A DNA stretch of 64,000 nucleotides from Brevibacillus agri (GTDB taxonomy: Bacteria > Bacillota > Bacilli > Brevibacillales > Brevibacillaceae). Shown here piece after piece: positions 55,501-64,000 of this stretch (the stretch's first letter is position 1; every line of letters begins with the position of its first letter). Under the pieces are notes generated by a model. That model was not told the DNA's origin. It saw only the letters and a list, made by a program, of their open reading frames with translations, and did no database searches. The position numbers and the translations under genes were made by a program. The stretch covers positions 4,053,001 through 4,117,000 of the forward strand of contig NZ_CP026363.1 of assembly GCF_004117055.1 (NCBI RefSeq), written 5' to 3'.

Positions 55501-58500
55501 GCCGCTGACGAGAATTTTCCCGGAACGCGGCGCCTCCCAGCGAATGACCGGCTCCGAACCGCCTACTTTCAGCCATGTATTTCCGATTGCTGTATCGCCT
55601 TGTTCGCTTTTCCATTCCTCCGTCTCGGCATTCCAGACTAGCTCGGTGTAGCGCTCTCCGTTTGCCTCCAGGTACGACCAGTTGTTTTTCCCTTGCTGAT
55701 TGGAAAATTGCAGCCAATACGTGTACGCATCGGGAATGGATTCGACAATGGTAATCGCCTTCTCCATGCTCGTTTGCTTGCCGTCTTTTTCCGTGACCTG
55801 CACGGTCAGCTTGTGCTCGCCTGTTGGCTGCTGATCGGCTTGCAGCAAATAAGCAAAGCCTGGCTTCTGTTCCTTGCTCTCCGGATGCGTGCGCAGCACG
55901 TCTGGTCTGTCCAGCCCGTAGGTGGCTTCGCCAAGGAGCTGCCCATCCAGCAACACTTCCACTTTTTCCAGTTCGCCCGCTGGCACGAACCAGCCGGTGA
56001 CGTTATACTGCCCGCTCACCACTTCCTGGTCCGCCGGGGTGTCGATAGCTCCGCCCGTGCTTGCGCCCTCGCCCTTCACCTGGACGGGAATCGTCAGCAC
56101 GATGCCTGCAAAAGAAACAGTCATCGTCGTGTTGCCTGAAGCAAGAGCGGTAACGAGGCCCGACGAATCGACTTTGGCGATCAGCGCATCCTGGATCGCA
56201 TACACGGCTTCGGCAGTTACGTCCTTCGTGCTGCCGTCGCGGTGCGTTTCCGTCAGTTGCAGGGCGACCGTCTTGTCCTTTTCCAGCTCGATGCTGGTCA
56301 GGTTGGCGGTCAGCGCGGCAACGGGGCCAATCGTCACTTCCCTGTCCAAAACAACGCTCTCCACGCCCTCTTTATTGGTCGCACGCACGGTTACTTTGTG
56401 CGCCCCTTCGGAAAATTTGAGCGTGTCCAGCAAATAGCGGAATCCTGCGTTAGCCTGACGGTAGTGCGGATACAGCGCGGCAATGTCGGGACGCGGCTCT
56501 CCGTATTCGGCCGTGCCCTGGAATTGCCCGTCTACGAGGACGTCCACTTTGGCGATTCCCGCCGGGTCCAGTATCCAGCCTTGCAGCGTGGTCGTGCCGC
56601 CAATGACAGCGCGCTCGAACGGAAGCTCCAACTGGCCTTTTGCCTGCTGAGACTCCGCTTCCGTCTCGGTTACCACGACAGGAATCGTGACCGTTTGCCC
56701 GCCGTAGCTGGCGACGACTTTGGCCATGCCGACTTTGAGTCCTGTCACGACACCCAGCGGACTGACGTGAATGACGTCGGTATGCTCGTGCGCATACACC
56801 GCTTCACCTGTGACCTCCCTGGCGCTTTGATCCTCCAGAATGGCCGTGATCGACAAGCTTTTGCTCGCAGCTTTCGGCAAGACGAGAGGCTGCTCCCCGT
56901 ACTGCAAACGCAGCGCTGGCGCTGTCTGCCCGATCACGAAGCGTTTCTCCGGCAAAGGATGCTGCTTTCCTTCCTGATCGACGGCGATCACCGCAACCGT
57001 ATGCTCGCCCGCTTGCAGCCCGGACAGATCAAGCGCATAGCTGAACCCCGCATGGCTGTTTTCATAATCCGGGTGCAGCAAGGCGATGTCTGGTCGAGCG
57101 ATCCCGGGTGTTGCTATTCCGATGACGGTCCCATCGAGCAAAACATCGTAGCGGGTGACGGGCGCAGACGTTAAAAACCAGCCGGCTACCGTAGTGGAGC
57201 CTTGAACGATTGCGCCGTTTACGGGCGTCTCGAGCTCTCCTGTAGCTTGCAACGGCTCTGATTCCGTGACCGTAACGGGAATCTGGACGCTCAGCTCTCC
57301 GTAGCGGATCGTCACGCTCGTCGTTCCCTGGGCGACAGCCGTTACCAGGCCCTCTGGGCTGACCTTCGCCACTGATGCATTGTCCACCGTGTACAAAGCC
57401 AGCTTCGTGACGTCGTGCTTGCTTTGATCGGCTAGGACGGCCATGACCGCAAGCTGACGGTTTTTTCCCTGCGGAAGCCGCAGCTCCGTATCGTTCACAC
57501 TGAGCGCTGTCGCAGGCAGCAACTGGACGACTTGAACACTTCTCGTGCCAATCATCGTCTGCTTGCCGTCCTTGCCTGTTCCTCTGACCGCAATCGTATG
57601 TGTTCCTTCCAGCAACTGTCCGGTATCGAGGCTGTATTGGAAGCCGATGTCTCGATCGGAGACGGAGACATCCGTAATCTCGACCTCTGGACGAGCAATG
57701 CCGTACGTGGCTTCCCCTGCCACTACTCCATCCACCAGCACCTCGACGCTCGCCACTCCGGAAGAGGCAAAAAACCAGCCGGTCACCGGGTAGACGCCGC
57801 TGATCGTAGCGTTGTCTTGCGGGCTGTCTATCCCGCCTTGCGCCAGTTCTGCTGCGGCTTTTACCTGGACGGGGAGCGCCAGCGTATGCGTTTGATAGTG
57901 AACGGTAATCGTTGTTTGCCCTGGTTCCAGCCCCGTCACAAGCCCGGTAGGCGATACGCTCGCCAAGGCGGGATTTTCGACGGTATAGCTCGCTTCTTTC
58001 GTGACGTCCTTCACCCGCTGGTCTTGAAGCATCGCGGAAATGCCCAACTGCTGCGTCTTGCCTTGGGTGAGCTCGATTTTGCTCGTGTTCGCCACAATGC
58101 TTGCCGCCGCTTCTTCCCGCTCGACCAGCACGGTCCACTCAGCCAGCATGCGCTCGCTTCCGTCGTTGCTGACCGCTGTTACTTTCAACACGTGTGGCCC
58201 TTCCTGGACTTTTGTCGTATCGAAAGCGTATTGAAACCCTGCTTGCGGATTTTCATACTCGGGATACGCAGTTTCAATGTCAGGCCGAGCCAGTCCGGTT
58301 CGGGCGTCCCCCAACCGCTCGCCGTCCAGCTCTATTGCGATTTTGGACACTCCTGCCGGATCGAGGTACCAGCCTTCCACAAGCGTCATGCCTGCTACTG
58401 TCGCCTGGTCTGCCGGCTTCTCCACTTCCCAGCGCGCTATCAGCACTGCTTCTGTTTTGACGTGGACGGGGATGGACAGCGTCTTGTCCTCGTAGGAAAC

Positions 58501-60447
58501 GGTCACAGTCGCGGTTCCCGCCCCGATCGCTTGCACCAGGCCCGTATCGCTGACCGCGGCAACCCCTTCATCCGAAGAGGCGTATGTCGCGAGTGCCGTT
58601 ACATCTTTTACCGTCTGATCTTGCAAAACGGTGGAAATCAGCAACTGATGCGTTTTCCGTAGAGCAAGCTCCAGCCGCTTGACATCTGCCTGCAAGCCTT
58701 CGGACACGGGGCTGTCGCCAATGTAGAACGTCGTGCCTTCGAGCAGCGTTTGCTCTCCCAGCGTATTGTCGATGGCGACCGCGAGCGTATGCGCCCCAGG
58801 CGTCATTTCACGGGTATCCAATGAAAAATGAAAGCCGGCATGCGCATTTTGGTAGGCCGGATATTTTGCCTCCAAATCTGGTCGCGGATCGCCGTACTGC
58901 GCTTCGCCGACCGGGACTCCATCCACCAAAATACGGATTTGCGCAACGCCCGCAGGGTCAAGATACCAGCCTTTGCCCTCGTACAGCCCGCTGACCAGTT
59001 CGCCGTTTTCCGGACGATCCAGCCCGCCAAGTGGCGTTAATGGAGCAGCCTCGCGCACCGTGACGGAAATCTCGAGCGTCTTGCCTGCAAACTGTGCGAT
59101 CACTTTTGTTTCGCCTGTTCCGATCCCGCTGACCAGACCAGAGCGGTTGACCTTGGCGATTTGTTCATCCTCGCTCGTATAGCTGGCTTGCTCGGTCACG
59201 TCCTGAACCGTGCCGTCTGTTCGCTTCGCCGTCACTTTCAACTGGCGGCTTTCTCCTTGTGTCAACGGAAGCTCGCTGACAGAAGATTGCAGCGCTTCGA
59301 TCTCGGAATCCGCTTCTTCCTCTTGTCCCAAAGCCGCCTCCAGGTTGAGCAGCCCTTTTCCGTAAAAACGGGACTCGCCGAGCGGGGTAGCGCTCTCTGT
59401 CAAAAGCTCGCGCACTTCGCGACTCGTAGTCTGTCCCTTCTCAGACCAGATCACAGCCGCTGCCCCGGCCACGTGTGGCGCAGCCAAAGAGGTACCCGAG
59501 CGCGTCTGATATTCCCCGCCAAGCGACGTGCTCATGATGTCGACGCCAGGCGCCATCAGGTCGAGTCCTTTTCCGACGCTGGAAAAATCGGCGCGCTGGT
59601 TTTCCCGGTCAATCGCGCCAACCGACAACACCTCTGCATACTGGGCAGGGAACAGCTCCGTTTCTTCGCCGATGCCCCGGTTCCCGGCCGCCGCAATGAC
59701 CAACAGCCCGTGGTCATTGGCCCTTTTGATCTGGTCGCGCAACGCCCGGCTGTCGATATAGCCGCCCGCGCTGATCGAGATGATGTTCAGCTTGTTTTGA
59801 ATCGCCCACTCAATCCCTTGAATCATGCCCGAGTACGTGCCATGCCCTTTTTTGTCCAACACCTTGATCGCATAAATTTCCGCCTCTGGCGCGACGCCGA
59901 CAATGCCAAAATCGTTGTCCTTGCCAGCGATTACGCCTGCCACTGCCGTTCCGTGTCCATGGTGGTCGCTGTACCCGGGTTCGTCCTCGATGTAGGAAAC
60001 GCCGCCCTTGACTTCCAGGTCTGGATGGCTGGAAATCCCGGTATCCAAAATCCCGATCTTGATGTTCTTCCCCATGTACTGCTTGTTGCGGGCTGCATTC
60101 GCTCCGATGTGCGCGATGCCCCATGGCACCTGCTGCGTTTGTGCCAGGTCTGTTGCCGCCAGCTCGGTTTCACTGTCCTCCTCGATGTAGGCGACGTTCT
60201 GGTCTTGCGCCATCGCCTGCCTCTCGCTTTCCGTCAGTTTGGCTACTATCACCTTTGAACTGAGCTGTTGCACGGACGAGCGCTGAATCGCCCTCACCGT
60301 GGCCTTCTCGCTGTTTTTAAAGCCAATCAAGTACGTCTTGCTGTTTGCGCTCGCCCCTGCATGCTCGGGAACCAGTTGCAGAAGCAGGAGCGAAACGAAC
60401 AAGAATGCTTGCCACACGCTGATAAAACGGATGAATCTCTGGTTCAT
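49540..60447 (-). CDS. Giant secreted subtilisin-like serine protease with Ig-like, FN3, PPC, YD and RCC1 modules
   Basis: 3635 residues. Signal peptide (about 1-34), I9-type propeptide (37-95), S8 catalytic domain with D135 (ILDTG), H165 (GHGTAVAG), N256 and S320 ([11 protein letters not shown]). Then six alternating pairs of Big_2-like domains and Big_7-like domains ([20 protein letters not shown] type) to about residue 1300, a carbohydrate-binding-like region, FN3 at about 2165-2250, a prepeptidase C-terminal domain at about 2250-2350, one Rhs-like YD motif ([18 protein letters not shown], about 2450-2490) and six further Big_2-like domains. The tail (about 3030-3635) is four 139-residue RCC1+Big_2 repeats and a last RCC1 unit. 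No LPXTG anchor. AAGGAG lies 8 nt before the ATG. It is the first gene of the operon with the RCC1 protein and Rhs. Confidence 0.93.
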   Translation of the reverse strand: MNQRFIRFISVWQAFLFVSLLLLQLVPEHAGASANSKTYLIGFKNSEKATVRAIQRSSVQQLSSKVIVAKLTESERQAMAQDQNVAYIEEDSETELAATDLAQTQQVPWGIAHIGANAARNKQYMGKNIKIGILDTGISSHPDLEVKGGVSYIEDEPGYSDHHGHGTAVAGVIAGKDNDFGIVGVAPEAEIYAIKVLDKKGHGTYSGMIQGIEWAIQNKLNIISISAGGYIDSRALRDQIKRANDHGLLVIAAAGNRGIGEETELFPAQYAEVLSVGAIDRENQRADFSSVGKGLDLMAPGVDIMSTSLGGEYQTRSGTSLAAPHVAGAAAVIWSEKGQTTSREVRELLTESATPLGESRFYGKGLLNLEAALGQEEEADSEIEALQSSVSELPLTQGESRQLKVTAKRTDGTVQDVTEQASYTSEDEQIAKVNRSGLVSGIGTGETKVIAQFAGKTLEISVTVREAAPLTPLGGLDRPENGELVSGLYEGKGWYLDPAGVAQIRILVDGVPVGEAQYGDPRPDLEAKYPAYQNAHAGFHFSLDTREMTPGAHTLAVAIDNTLGEQTLLEGTTFYIGDSPVSEGLQADVKRLELALRKTHQLLISTVLQDQTVKDVTALATYASSDEGVAAVSDTGLVQAIGAGTATVTVSYEDKTLSIPVHVKTEAVLIARWEVEKPADQATVAGMTLVEGWYLDPAGVSKIAIELDGERLGDARTGLARPDIETAYPEYENPQAGFQYAFDTTKVQEGPHVLKVTAVSNDGSERMLAEWTVLVEREEAAASIVANTSKIELTQGKTQQLGISAMLQDQRVKDVTKEASYTVENPALASVSPTGLVTGLEPGQTTITVHYQTHTLALPVQVKAAAELAQGGIDSPQDNATISGVYPVTGWFFASSGVASVEVLVDGVVAGEATYGIARPEVEITDVSVSDRDIGFQYSLDTGQLLEGTHTIAVRGTGKDGKQTMIGTRSVQVVQLLPATALSVNDTELRLPQGKNRQLAVMAVLADQSKHDVTKLALYTVDNASVAKVSPEGLVTAVAQGTTSVTIRYGELSVQIPVTVTESEPLQATGELETPVNGAIVQGSTTVAGWFLTSAPVTRYDVLLDGTVIGIATPGIARPDIALLHPDYENSHAGFSYALDLSGLQAGEHTVAVIAVDQEGKQHPLPEKRFVIGQTAPALRLQYGEQPLVLPKAASKSLSITAILEDQSAREVTGEAVYAHEHTDVIHVSPLGVVTGLKVGMAKVVASYGGQTVTIPVVVTETEAESQQAKGQLELPFERAVIGGTTTLQGWILDPAGIAKVDVLVDGQFQGTAEYGEPRPDIAALYPHYRQANAGFRYLLDTLKFSEGAHKVTVRATNKEGVESVVLDREVTIGPVAALTANLTSIELEKDKTVALQLTETHRDGSTKDVTAEAVYAIQDALIAKVDSSGLVTALASGNTTMTVSFAGIVLTIPVQVKGEGASTGGAIDTPADQEVVSGQYNVTGWFVPAGELEKVEVLLDGQLLGEATYGLDRPDVLRTHPESKEQKPGFAYLLQADQQPTGEHKLTVQVTEKDGKQTSMEKAITIVESIPDAYTYWLQFSNQQGKNNWSYLEANGERYTELVWNAETEEWKSEQGDTAIGNTWLKVGGSEPVIRWEAPRSGKILVSGWASMIDLNEGDGVNVRILKNDGQIWPASGWQSIEHNDEIGVEFAEELEVEAGDKLSFQVNAKETEAGDLLKWTPEIRYLSTEIQDNAAPQVYLTTPVAGKVISEVSGEDVIILSGQVLDPNIRDQVSVWYQIDDQEARQIALFTASEQAHSFLYHVPVQHLNPDDLYALKVWAVDQKVQKSQVEKLDFRLDMRAQAKEKDPIYIDATWKTPRNNAEFSKGQKVMFTWEYINATPYNRYYDKITGQELTIYIRQSGMVTRSIKEKLSAQARSYEFDTSSIVKNATVEAQLRTIMGDVPSFVEGSTTKVNFSVMTTNQPPMLEETNLVTIDGGLTGHINYTIKENDVTDVIVAKKIRVGFTPGGNELGEKMEVVPEKDQVRRIVERYRFPITQDMLFKTVYWTAQAQDNRGAWTESEVKSARMVDVLPNLVVFTPAVKQTIDVSETFTLEGTYTRMQPGEVLSGKVNPMNAAKKMTTTSTSGHWLFRWTGAELGQDTYKNIEVKSSSGSVALYYGVLTVEKKPGAPTIVNVEADATSIKVYWNPVAGAQNYGIRLDNNLSRTVESGTSYTFTGLQPSRVYTITLWAISPSGVSSYSSSITVETKPAEGNFTLVQENSPIRMHFPANQAKYFKIVAKTSGTYQFTLNNDSGSLANAKISVFRSATLQPQDQIAAGENGSVSAAFVAGKTYYLQIVSNSSLYATLLAKASGETIALNQAKEITIPAGQSVEFSMNAVVPGKYRMVTELKNPTGKYPTVTLLANGNVVTPKEKPSAAEVIYELATGTYTIRLTNTDSAPANIWFTVFAPLAGGTLYEYVYDQNNRITAIKENGAVSVSFTHDDNGNILQSVKQTVAPPPRATALKLDLDKVDLSSGGSKSIKVMATLENGSQVDVTAQVVYVVENPSVAYISNGLVYAVNGGTTKAQLYYGGQTKTLTITVQAPAVRLSSISLSPQQTTLTAGQIQRVYATAFFTDGSSKDVNSVASFQTSNPSVAQVSSQGVITGIAPGTATITASYDGKSASAQVVVQGAYLQELKATPAQLSLTAGNKGQLNIAATYSNGVAENVTQQAEYTSNSPAVASVESGGIVTARAEGTTQITVRYGGKSTTVSVTVSGSLVTLVSVGVHPQAVSIKKGATQQLDVKATYSDSSVTNITNKAVYQSAQPAIATVAASGVITGVAVGSTTVTITFEGKTVAVPVQITEAQEPVQSLTATPASLNLLAGKTESLQVTATYKDGKTADVSKQAAYVSQDPTVATVQADGLVTAVKPGNTSIQISHGGVSTSVPVAVAVENALVDIKLVPEDIALLEKESKQLVVKAVYADGTETDITDKAQYAVDDPSVATVSASGLLSAGKAGSATLAVEFPGKQRSVVVKVRKEIEAGSKLRTLSAGGGHTLMVREDGTLWAWGQNEKGQLGDGTTQNRSTPVESMLVISAKQLAAAPSTVLLPPSQSKPLKVTATYANGSTQDVTTQATYESSHPEIAAVDATGVVTSGTKAGTATITVRYYDQTITVPIQVEEVSTRAKRLSAGGSHTLLVKEDGTMWAWGQNEKGQLGDGTMQNRSTPVESMLVISAKQLAAAPSTVLLPPSQSKPLKVTATYANGSTQDVTTQATYESSHPEIAAVDATGVVTSGSKAGTATITIRYYDQTITVPIQVEEVSTRAKRLSAGGSHTLLVKEDGTVWAWGQNEKGQLGDGTTQNRSTPVKSMLVISAKQLTAAPSTVLLPPSQSKPLKVTATYANGSTQDVTTQATYESSHPEIAAVNATGVITAGGTPGTATITVRYYDQTITVPVQVKEVATQAKRLSAGGSHTLLVKQDGTMWAWGQNEKGQLGDGTMQNRSTPVKSMLVISAKQLTAAPSTVLLPPSQSKPLKVTATYANGSTQDVTTQATYESSHPEIAAVNTTGVITAGGTPGTATITVRYYDQTITVPVQVKEVATQAKRLSAGGSHTLLVTEDGTVWAWGQNEKGQLGDGTTINRPVPVKTNGQ
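49600..51340 (-). repeat. 417-bp tandem repeats in the protease tail
   Basis: The marker GTGCTTGG recurs at 49925, 50342, 50759 and 51176, i.e. every 417 bp (139 codons). Each unit encodes one Big_2-like domain ([20 protein letters not shown]) and one RCC1 blade ([15 protein letters not shown]). Neighbouring units differ at few positions, which indicates recent duplication or gene conversion. Copy number may vary between strains and assemblies. Confidence 0.9.
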
Positions 60448-60602
60448 TCCGGTAACTCCTTATCTTTCTTAGTTTTCATTTGCCTGCTCGTATGCTTCGC
60501 AAGTCAGCCAGCCTGTCCCGTTCGGAAGCCCCCCTCTCTTCCTGCCACAGTTTCAACAACGCAACAAAAATAGTAAAATATTCCTAGAAACACACAGATT
60601 GA

Positions 60603-60631
60603 ATTATAATGAATTGCTAAAATTGGTTCAA
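60603..60631 (-). promoter_or_regulatory. Sigma-A promoter of the protease-RCC1-rhs operon
   Basis: Minus strand TTGAAC (60626-60631), 17-nt spacer, perfect TATAAT (60603-60608), about 155 nt upstream of the protease ATG. Best match to consensus in the accessory region. The 5' untranslated region of about 150 nt shows no obvious riboswitch. Confidence 0.8.
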
Positions 60632-60686
60632 TATCATTTTATTTGCTTTCTTACCTCTTTTTTCAAAAAAAGCGCTCAACTCCAAC

Positions 60687-60715
60687 AAAAAAAACGCCCC
60701 TGGCCCCAGGAACGT
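60687..60715 (-). terminator. Terminator after the PhzF fragment
   Basis: Minus strand ACGTTCCTGG - GG - CCAGGGGCGT followed by TTTTTTTGTTG. The stem has a 2x2 mismatch in the middle. Confidence 0.7.
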
Positions 60716-60739
60716 CTTTTCCACTCGCTTTTCTTTTCC

Positions 60740-60965
60740 CTACACGCGCATAAGTCCCGCAATCGTCACGTGCGCCGCGCCCGCCACGCGAACAACCGGG
60801 TCCTGCCCAGTCGTGTCTACCGTCACGTACAACGTTCCCGGACGGTCGATGGCGTGGCCTTGGCCGACCACCAAATGATGCTGTTCTCCGGCAGGAAGCA
60901 GCTTTTCCAGCGCCAGATAACCTGCCAACGCGCCGTTCGCGGCTCCTGTTACTAACATTCCGTCT
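60740..60965 (-). pseudogene. C-terminal fragment of a PhzF-family protein
   Basis: The last 75 or so residues, with TGAANGALAGYLALEKLLP, VVGQGHAIDRPGTLYVTVD and VVRVAGAAHVTIAG, match the end of PhzF-type isomerase/epimerase-like proteins. The N-terminal two thirds, with the catalytic Glu, are absent; an unrelated frame precedes it. It is a relic of a gene that lay here before the island expanded or was deleted. Confidence 0.75.
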
Positions 60966-61158
60966 TTTTCCTTGCCGTTATATCGGGTGGCACATATGCT
61001 CGAATCCCTTTTAAAAACCCATTTACATTCCCAAACGAAAAGAGCCAAACCCATTTTCTTGTTCGGGTGTGGCTCCAAAAGCATCAAAGTTTTACATTCT
61101 TGCCCGTTTCAGATAAAACTTCTGTGTATTTCGGCTACATGAATAAAACGCTAGTGAT

Positions 61159-61398
61159 TTACACTACATGTTTTTTCTTTTTATTAGCAGCTTGTATTAC
61201 AAAAGGTAGCATTATGATGATAACCCCTGCGAGCATTAGCGTAATTCCTATCGCATCGAAGTAGGGAGGAGTTATCAGGAAACCAAATTCTGAAACTGCA
61301 ATTCCCGTTCCTGTTACCTCCTCTGTAAATAGCGCGAAACCTCTGTAAGCAACATAAATACCAAGAAGTTGCAATAGAACTAGCAATGACCAACGCAT
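61159..61398 (-). CDS. Small membrane protein
   Basis: 79 residues with two hydrophobic helices (about 4-24 and 48-68) and a lysine-rich C-terminus (NKKKKHVV), so the tail is probably cytoplasmic. The ATG at 61398 is preceded by GGAGGTGAG, and a good promoter lies just upstream. No family recognised. Confidence 0.65.
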   Translation of the reverse strand: MRWSLLVLLQLLGIYVAYRGFALFTEEVTGTGIAVSEFGFLITPPYFDAIGITLMLAGVIIIMLPFVIQAANKKKKHVV

Positions 61399-61422
61399 TG
61401 TATTTATCTCACCTCCAATATA

Positions 61423-61450
61423 ATTATACCGATTATGGAAAAATCTTCAA
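61423..61450 (-). promoter_or_regulatory. Promoter of the small membrane protein gene
   Basis: TTGAAG (61445-61450), 16-nt spacer, TATAAT (61423-61428) on the minus strand, 25 nt before the start codon. Confidence 0.7.
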
Positions 61451-61468
61451 AACAATAAGGTGCTATTT

Positions 61469-61897
61469 TTAAGGGATATTTACATTACCGCCACCATCCA
61501 TGTAACGTGCTGTTTTAGCCACCATTCGAATATGATAATCATCACCTTCGGGAATATCAGAGAAGGTGTGAGATTGTAATCTGCCAGCGCTATTGTTCAT
61601 TGTGAATGTCTCGGTATCTCCATACAATTCCCATCCATACCAAACATCCTCAACAACTCCATACTGAATTTTTGCTGGAGCAGAACTATCCCCAGTAGTT
61701 TGCCAAAACTTAATAGTTACTTCCTCATTAGAATCTGTTGAAAATGCATCTTCTGTATACAAATAACCACCGTTGCTCCAGCCATTATGGAAATCATTAA
61801 ACTCCCAGTAATCTACTACTCCTGCGTACGCGGAAGAAGAAATTGCCAATACCCCTACAAACAATGCAGTCACGATAAATTTTTTATCGTATTTCAT
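61469..61897 (-). CDS. Secreted protein of unknown function
   Basis: 142 residues: signal peptide (about 1-25, SSSAYA-GVV), then a small acidic domain rich in aromatic residues (YWEFNDFHNGWSNGGYLYTE) that looks extracellular and beta-rich. AAAGGGTG precedes the ATG. Not recognised. Confidence 0.6.
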   Translation of the reverse strand: MKYDKKFIVTALFVGVLAISSSAYAGVVDYWEFNDFHNGWSNGGYLYTEDAFSTDSNEEVTIKFWQTTGDSSAPAKIQYGVVEDVWYGWELYGDTETFTMNNSAGRLQSHTFSDIPEGDDYHIRMVAKTARYMDGGGNVNIP

Positions 61898-62129
61898 ACT
61901 TTATACACCCTTTCATAATTTTTGTTAATCAAATTTACTTGTTTTCAACTGTAACAGACCCATCCACTATCAGTTTCCATTCACCATCAACTTTTTCGAC
62001 AGGAAGTGAGATTTCAACATCTTTGTTCTCATTTGCTATGAGAAATTCAGCCTTGATTGTGTCATCAGCCATTTTATCTACAGAAAGTAGTTTGATAGCC
62101 TCTGTTTTCTTAACTTTCTTATTTTGATT

Positions 62130-63574
62130 CACTAGCGTTGCATAAAAAATGCGTTCGTAATTTGTCAAAGTATTCTGAATGACATTTTCAGCTACACAAC
62201 CAAAAACGGCAGCAACCAAGCAAAAGGTAGCCACTGTCCATTTGGTAGTTTTATACATTTATTACAATCGTGATAACAGCAACCAATACCTAATTCCTTT
62301 TCTGTCGCCCTCTGGATGTTCGTTTGGACTGGTAATTCATTCTACCTATCCATTGTTCGAACGTTTGCCAAAGAAACACTTTTAGCCATCTCCTGATCTG
62401 CAACAAGCTGTGCTGACTGTTTTGTTCCAGTTTGACAAGGAGCAACAGGCAGTAGGCAATGAGTGCGAGTAATACTTGGTTTCGTACCGCATTTTCACTC
62501 GTTCCATAGAAGTTCTTGATCTTTACATGCTGCTTTATCCACTTGAAAAACAGCTCAATTTGCCAACGCCAACGATAGATGTCGCTGAGTTCTTCTGCTT
62601 CCAGGTCGAACCGATTCGTAATGATTCGAATGAGATTTCCCTTCGAATCAAGCGTTTCAATGAGTCGCAGCACGTTATCTACCCGCTTTTGAGGCGTTCC
62701 AAGAAGGATCATGGAATCCGATAAAACGGAGCTTTCCAAGGGGATTTTGAATTCATAAAGATGACGGATTTCGGCGTTATCTTTTAGACGAGAAGCGAAA
62801 AAGATGCCTTTGTCCGTGTATTCATCAAATTTTTCATAATCCACATACCCTCGATCAAAGACGTACATCATACCGATCTCATCAATCAACGATTCCATTT
62901 GAGTGCGGTCATTGGACTTGGCACCCGTGATGGTTATTTTTTCAGGATACACATCCCCCTGGTCGGCAAAGACGAGACGAAGATGAAGTTTGATGCCAGC
63001 CTTGGTTTTACGGAAAGTTGCCCATTTGTACTTCTGCAAACACAGCCCAATCGTTGTAGAATCAATGATTTTCATGTCTTTTCGAAGGGAATACGTGTTG
63101 CCCGAGTGTCTCTGAATTTGCCCTACAAGGTCAACAAATATTTCTTCAAGCAAAGCTGGATCTACTCGATTGTTTTTGCGACTAAGCTGAGCGGGACTAA
63201 TCGACGACAGTCCTAACTCTCGCTGGAATTTCTTTGATAAAACATCATCTGCAATGGCTCGGAGTCCTTCTCGTTGCTGAAGTTGAGCATGCAAAAACAG
63301 GAGTAGATATGCTTTGGTCGTTAACTTTTTCACGTACTTGTCCTGATCCGTTTCGTCTATCCGTTGTTGAAATTTCACAATATTAATGGGTGAAATGTAT
63401 TTACCAAATGAAGAAAATAGGGTATTCTTGTCCATGGTCTATCCTTTGCGTTGGATTTGGACAGGAACTACCTGACCTTTCCAGTGTAAAGGATTTTTTT
63501 ATGCCTGAGAACACTTGAACGCTGAAAGTTATGATGATTTTGAATGGTATGAAAAGATTAATGCAACGCTAGTG
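62130..63574. mobile_element. IS4-family insertion sequence, copy 2 (1445 bp)
   Basis: Same terminal repeats CACTAGCGTTGCAT and length as copy 1. A perfect 9-bp target duplication ATTTTGATT lies at 62121-62129 and 63575-63583. The clean duplication and undamaged halves of the target gene indicate a recent insertion. Confidence 0.96.
62290..63435 (-). CDS. IS4-family transposase, copy 2
   Basis: 381 residues, identical to the protein at 33385-34530, with the same DDE residues (IDSTTI, VFDRGYVD, YRWRWQIELFFKWIK). Intact and presumably functional. Confidence 0.95.
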   Translation of the reverse strand: MDKNTLFSSFGKYISPINIVKFQQRIDETDQDKYVKKLTTKAYLLLFLHAQLQQREGLRAIADDVLSKKFQRELGLSSISPAQLSRKNNRVDPALLEEIFVDLVGQIQRHSGNTYSLRKDMKIIDSTTIGLCLQKYKWATFRKTKAGIKLHLRLVFADQGDVYPEKITITGAKSNDRTQMESLIDEIGMMYVFDRGYVDYEKFDEYTDKGIFFASRLKDNAEIRHLYEFKIPLESSVLSDSMILLGTPQKRVDNVLRLIETLDSKGNLIRIITNRFDLEAEELSDIYRWRWQIELFFKWIKQHVKIKNFYGTSENAVRNQVLLALIAYCLLLLVKLEQNSQHSLLQIRRWLKVFLWQTFEQWIGRMNYQSKRTSRGRQKRN

Positions 63575-64000
63575 ATTTTGATTGTTTTTCTTAATTTGCT
63601 TTTGCAGTTTTTTCTTAGACGAAGTATCTTTCTCCTGTTTCTTATCTCTAGTATCCAGAATATATTTGCTTGCTTCATCAACATTCTGCTTGTTCATAGC
63701 TTCAACAAATGCTGTTACACTTTTCTTTGCCTCTGTCAAATCATTCGATGCATGACTTGTAGGAACCCCCACCGAGCTAAAAGCTACTCCTCCCGCCACA
63801 GCAAGACCAAGAATTAAAAAGGTTATTTTCTTCATTACTTGAATCTCCACCTTTTCCCAAATTATTAAATTCACTAACATTATAAAAAACGTATAATAGA
63901 GAAAGTTGTCGAAATATCAGTTTCACATAATTTTCAATTTTACCTATATATTAGCTCTTCACCGTAAAACGTGCTTGATCTCCCTCTATCGCAGTTTTTC

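Larger units (their letters stand above)
61935..63835 (-). pseudogene. Secreted DUF4878/NTF2-like protein gene interrupted by IS4 copy 2
   Basis: The 5' half (63583-63835) encodes MKKITFLILGLAVAGGVAFS, a signal peptide ending SHASND, then SVTAFVEAMNKQNVDEASKY. The 3' half (61935-62129) encodes KKVKKTEAIKLLSVDKMADD and DVEISLPVEKVDGEWKLIVD. Removing the IS and one copy of the 9-bp duplication restores one frame (KKNNQNKKVKKTEA) of about 150 residues. The pattern AFVEAMNKQN ... EKVDGEWKLIVDG is that of small NTF2-like lipoproteins/secreted proteins. GGTGGAG precedes the ATG at 63835. The IS end offers a new start for the 3' half (frame 61935-62258). The remaining 63836-64000 shows only a possible TATAAT and no gene. 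Confidence 0.8.

Noticed and set aside
59161..60258. Plus-strand frame of 365 codons opposite the protease catalytic domain
   Set aside because: The minus strand encodes an intact S8 domain with all catalytic residues; the antisense frame shows no domain.
33225..63574. Composite transposon made of the two IS4 copies
   Set aside because: Each copy has its own different 9-bp target duplication, so they inserted independently; a shared outer duplication is absent.
1..64000. tRNA and rRNA genes, prophage or conjugation genes
   Set aside because: Looked for in both strands by eye; no cloverleaf, rRNA segment, phage structural gene, integrase of the tyrosine/serine type or relaxase was seen.

Overview
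The window looks like a chromosomal piece of an endospore-forming Firmicute, most likely Brevibacillus or a close relative. This is inferred from gene order and protein type, not from a database match. It contains a hemAXCDBL operon, a spore-type lonB next to lon, gerM, and the racE-gerM-rph-ysnA-ysnB order known from Bacillaceae, here with clpP inserted between tig and clpX. Nearly all genes lie on the minus strand.

1-23.4 kb is core genome. From right to left it holds: racE, gerM, rph, an XTP pyrophosphatase, a YfcE/YsnB phosphodiesterase, tig, clpP-clpX, lonB, lon-ysxC-GH84 glycosidase, a plus-strand EamA transporter, and hemA-hemX-hemC-hemD-hemB-hemL (hemL runs off the left edge). A plus-strand superoxide dismutase with a long N-terminal extension and a cyclophilin that seems to have lost its signal peptide mark the edge of the core.

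23.4-48.5 kb is an accessory island built from one complete secreted Rhs/WapA-type protein gene (43.0-48.5 kb) and, downstream of it, five 5'-truncated Rhs core fragments. Each ends in a different C-terminal toxin tip followed by a small immunity-like gene. Recognisable tips are a His-rich HNH-type nuclease with a SUKH immunity protein, a ParB-like tip, an alpha/beta-hydrolase with a membrane immunity protein, and an ADP-ribosyltransferase-like tip. Several fragments are frameshifted or deleted. A related hairpin (CCCCA..CGAG / CTCGTTTGGGG) closes five of the cassettes. This is the layout expected of a silent toxin/immunity reservoir that can be swapped onto the expressed gene. An IS4 element, a degraded and an intact IS3 element, and an IS200 remnant split the array.

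48.5-60.6 kb holds the genes upstream of the complete rhs gene, apparently co-transcribed with it from one good sigma-A promoter: a 3635-residue secreted subtilisin-like protease with many Ig-like domains, one Rhs-type YD motif and a tail of 417-bp tandem repeats (RCC1 + Ig-like), then a separate secreted RCC1-repeat protein, then rhs.

60.7-64 kb holds a PhzF fragment, two small membrane/secreted proteins, and a secreted-protein gene split by a second, almost identical IS4 copy with a clean 9-bp target duplication.
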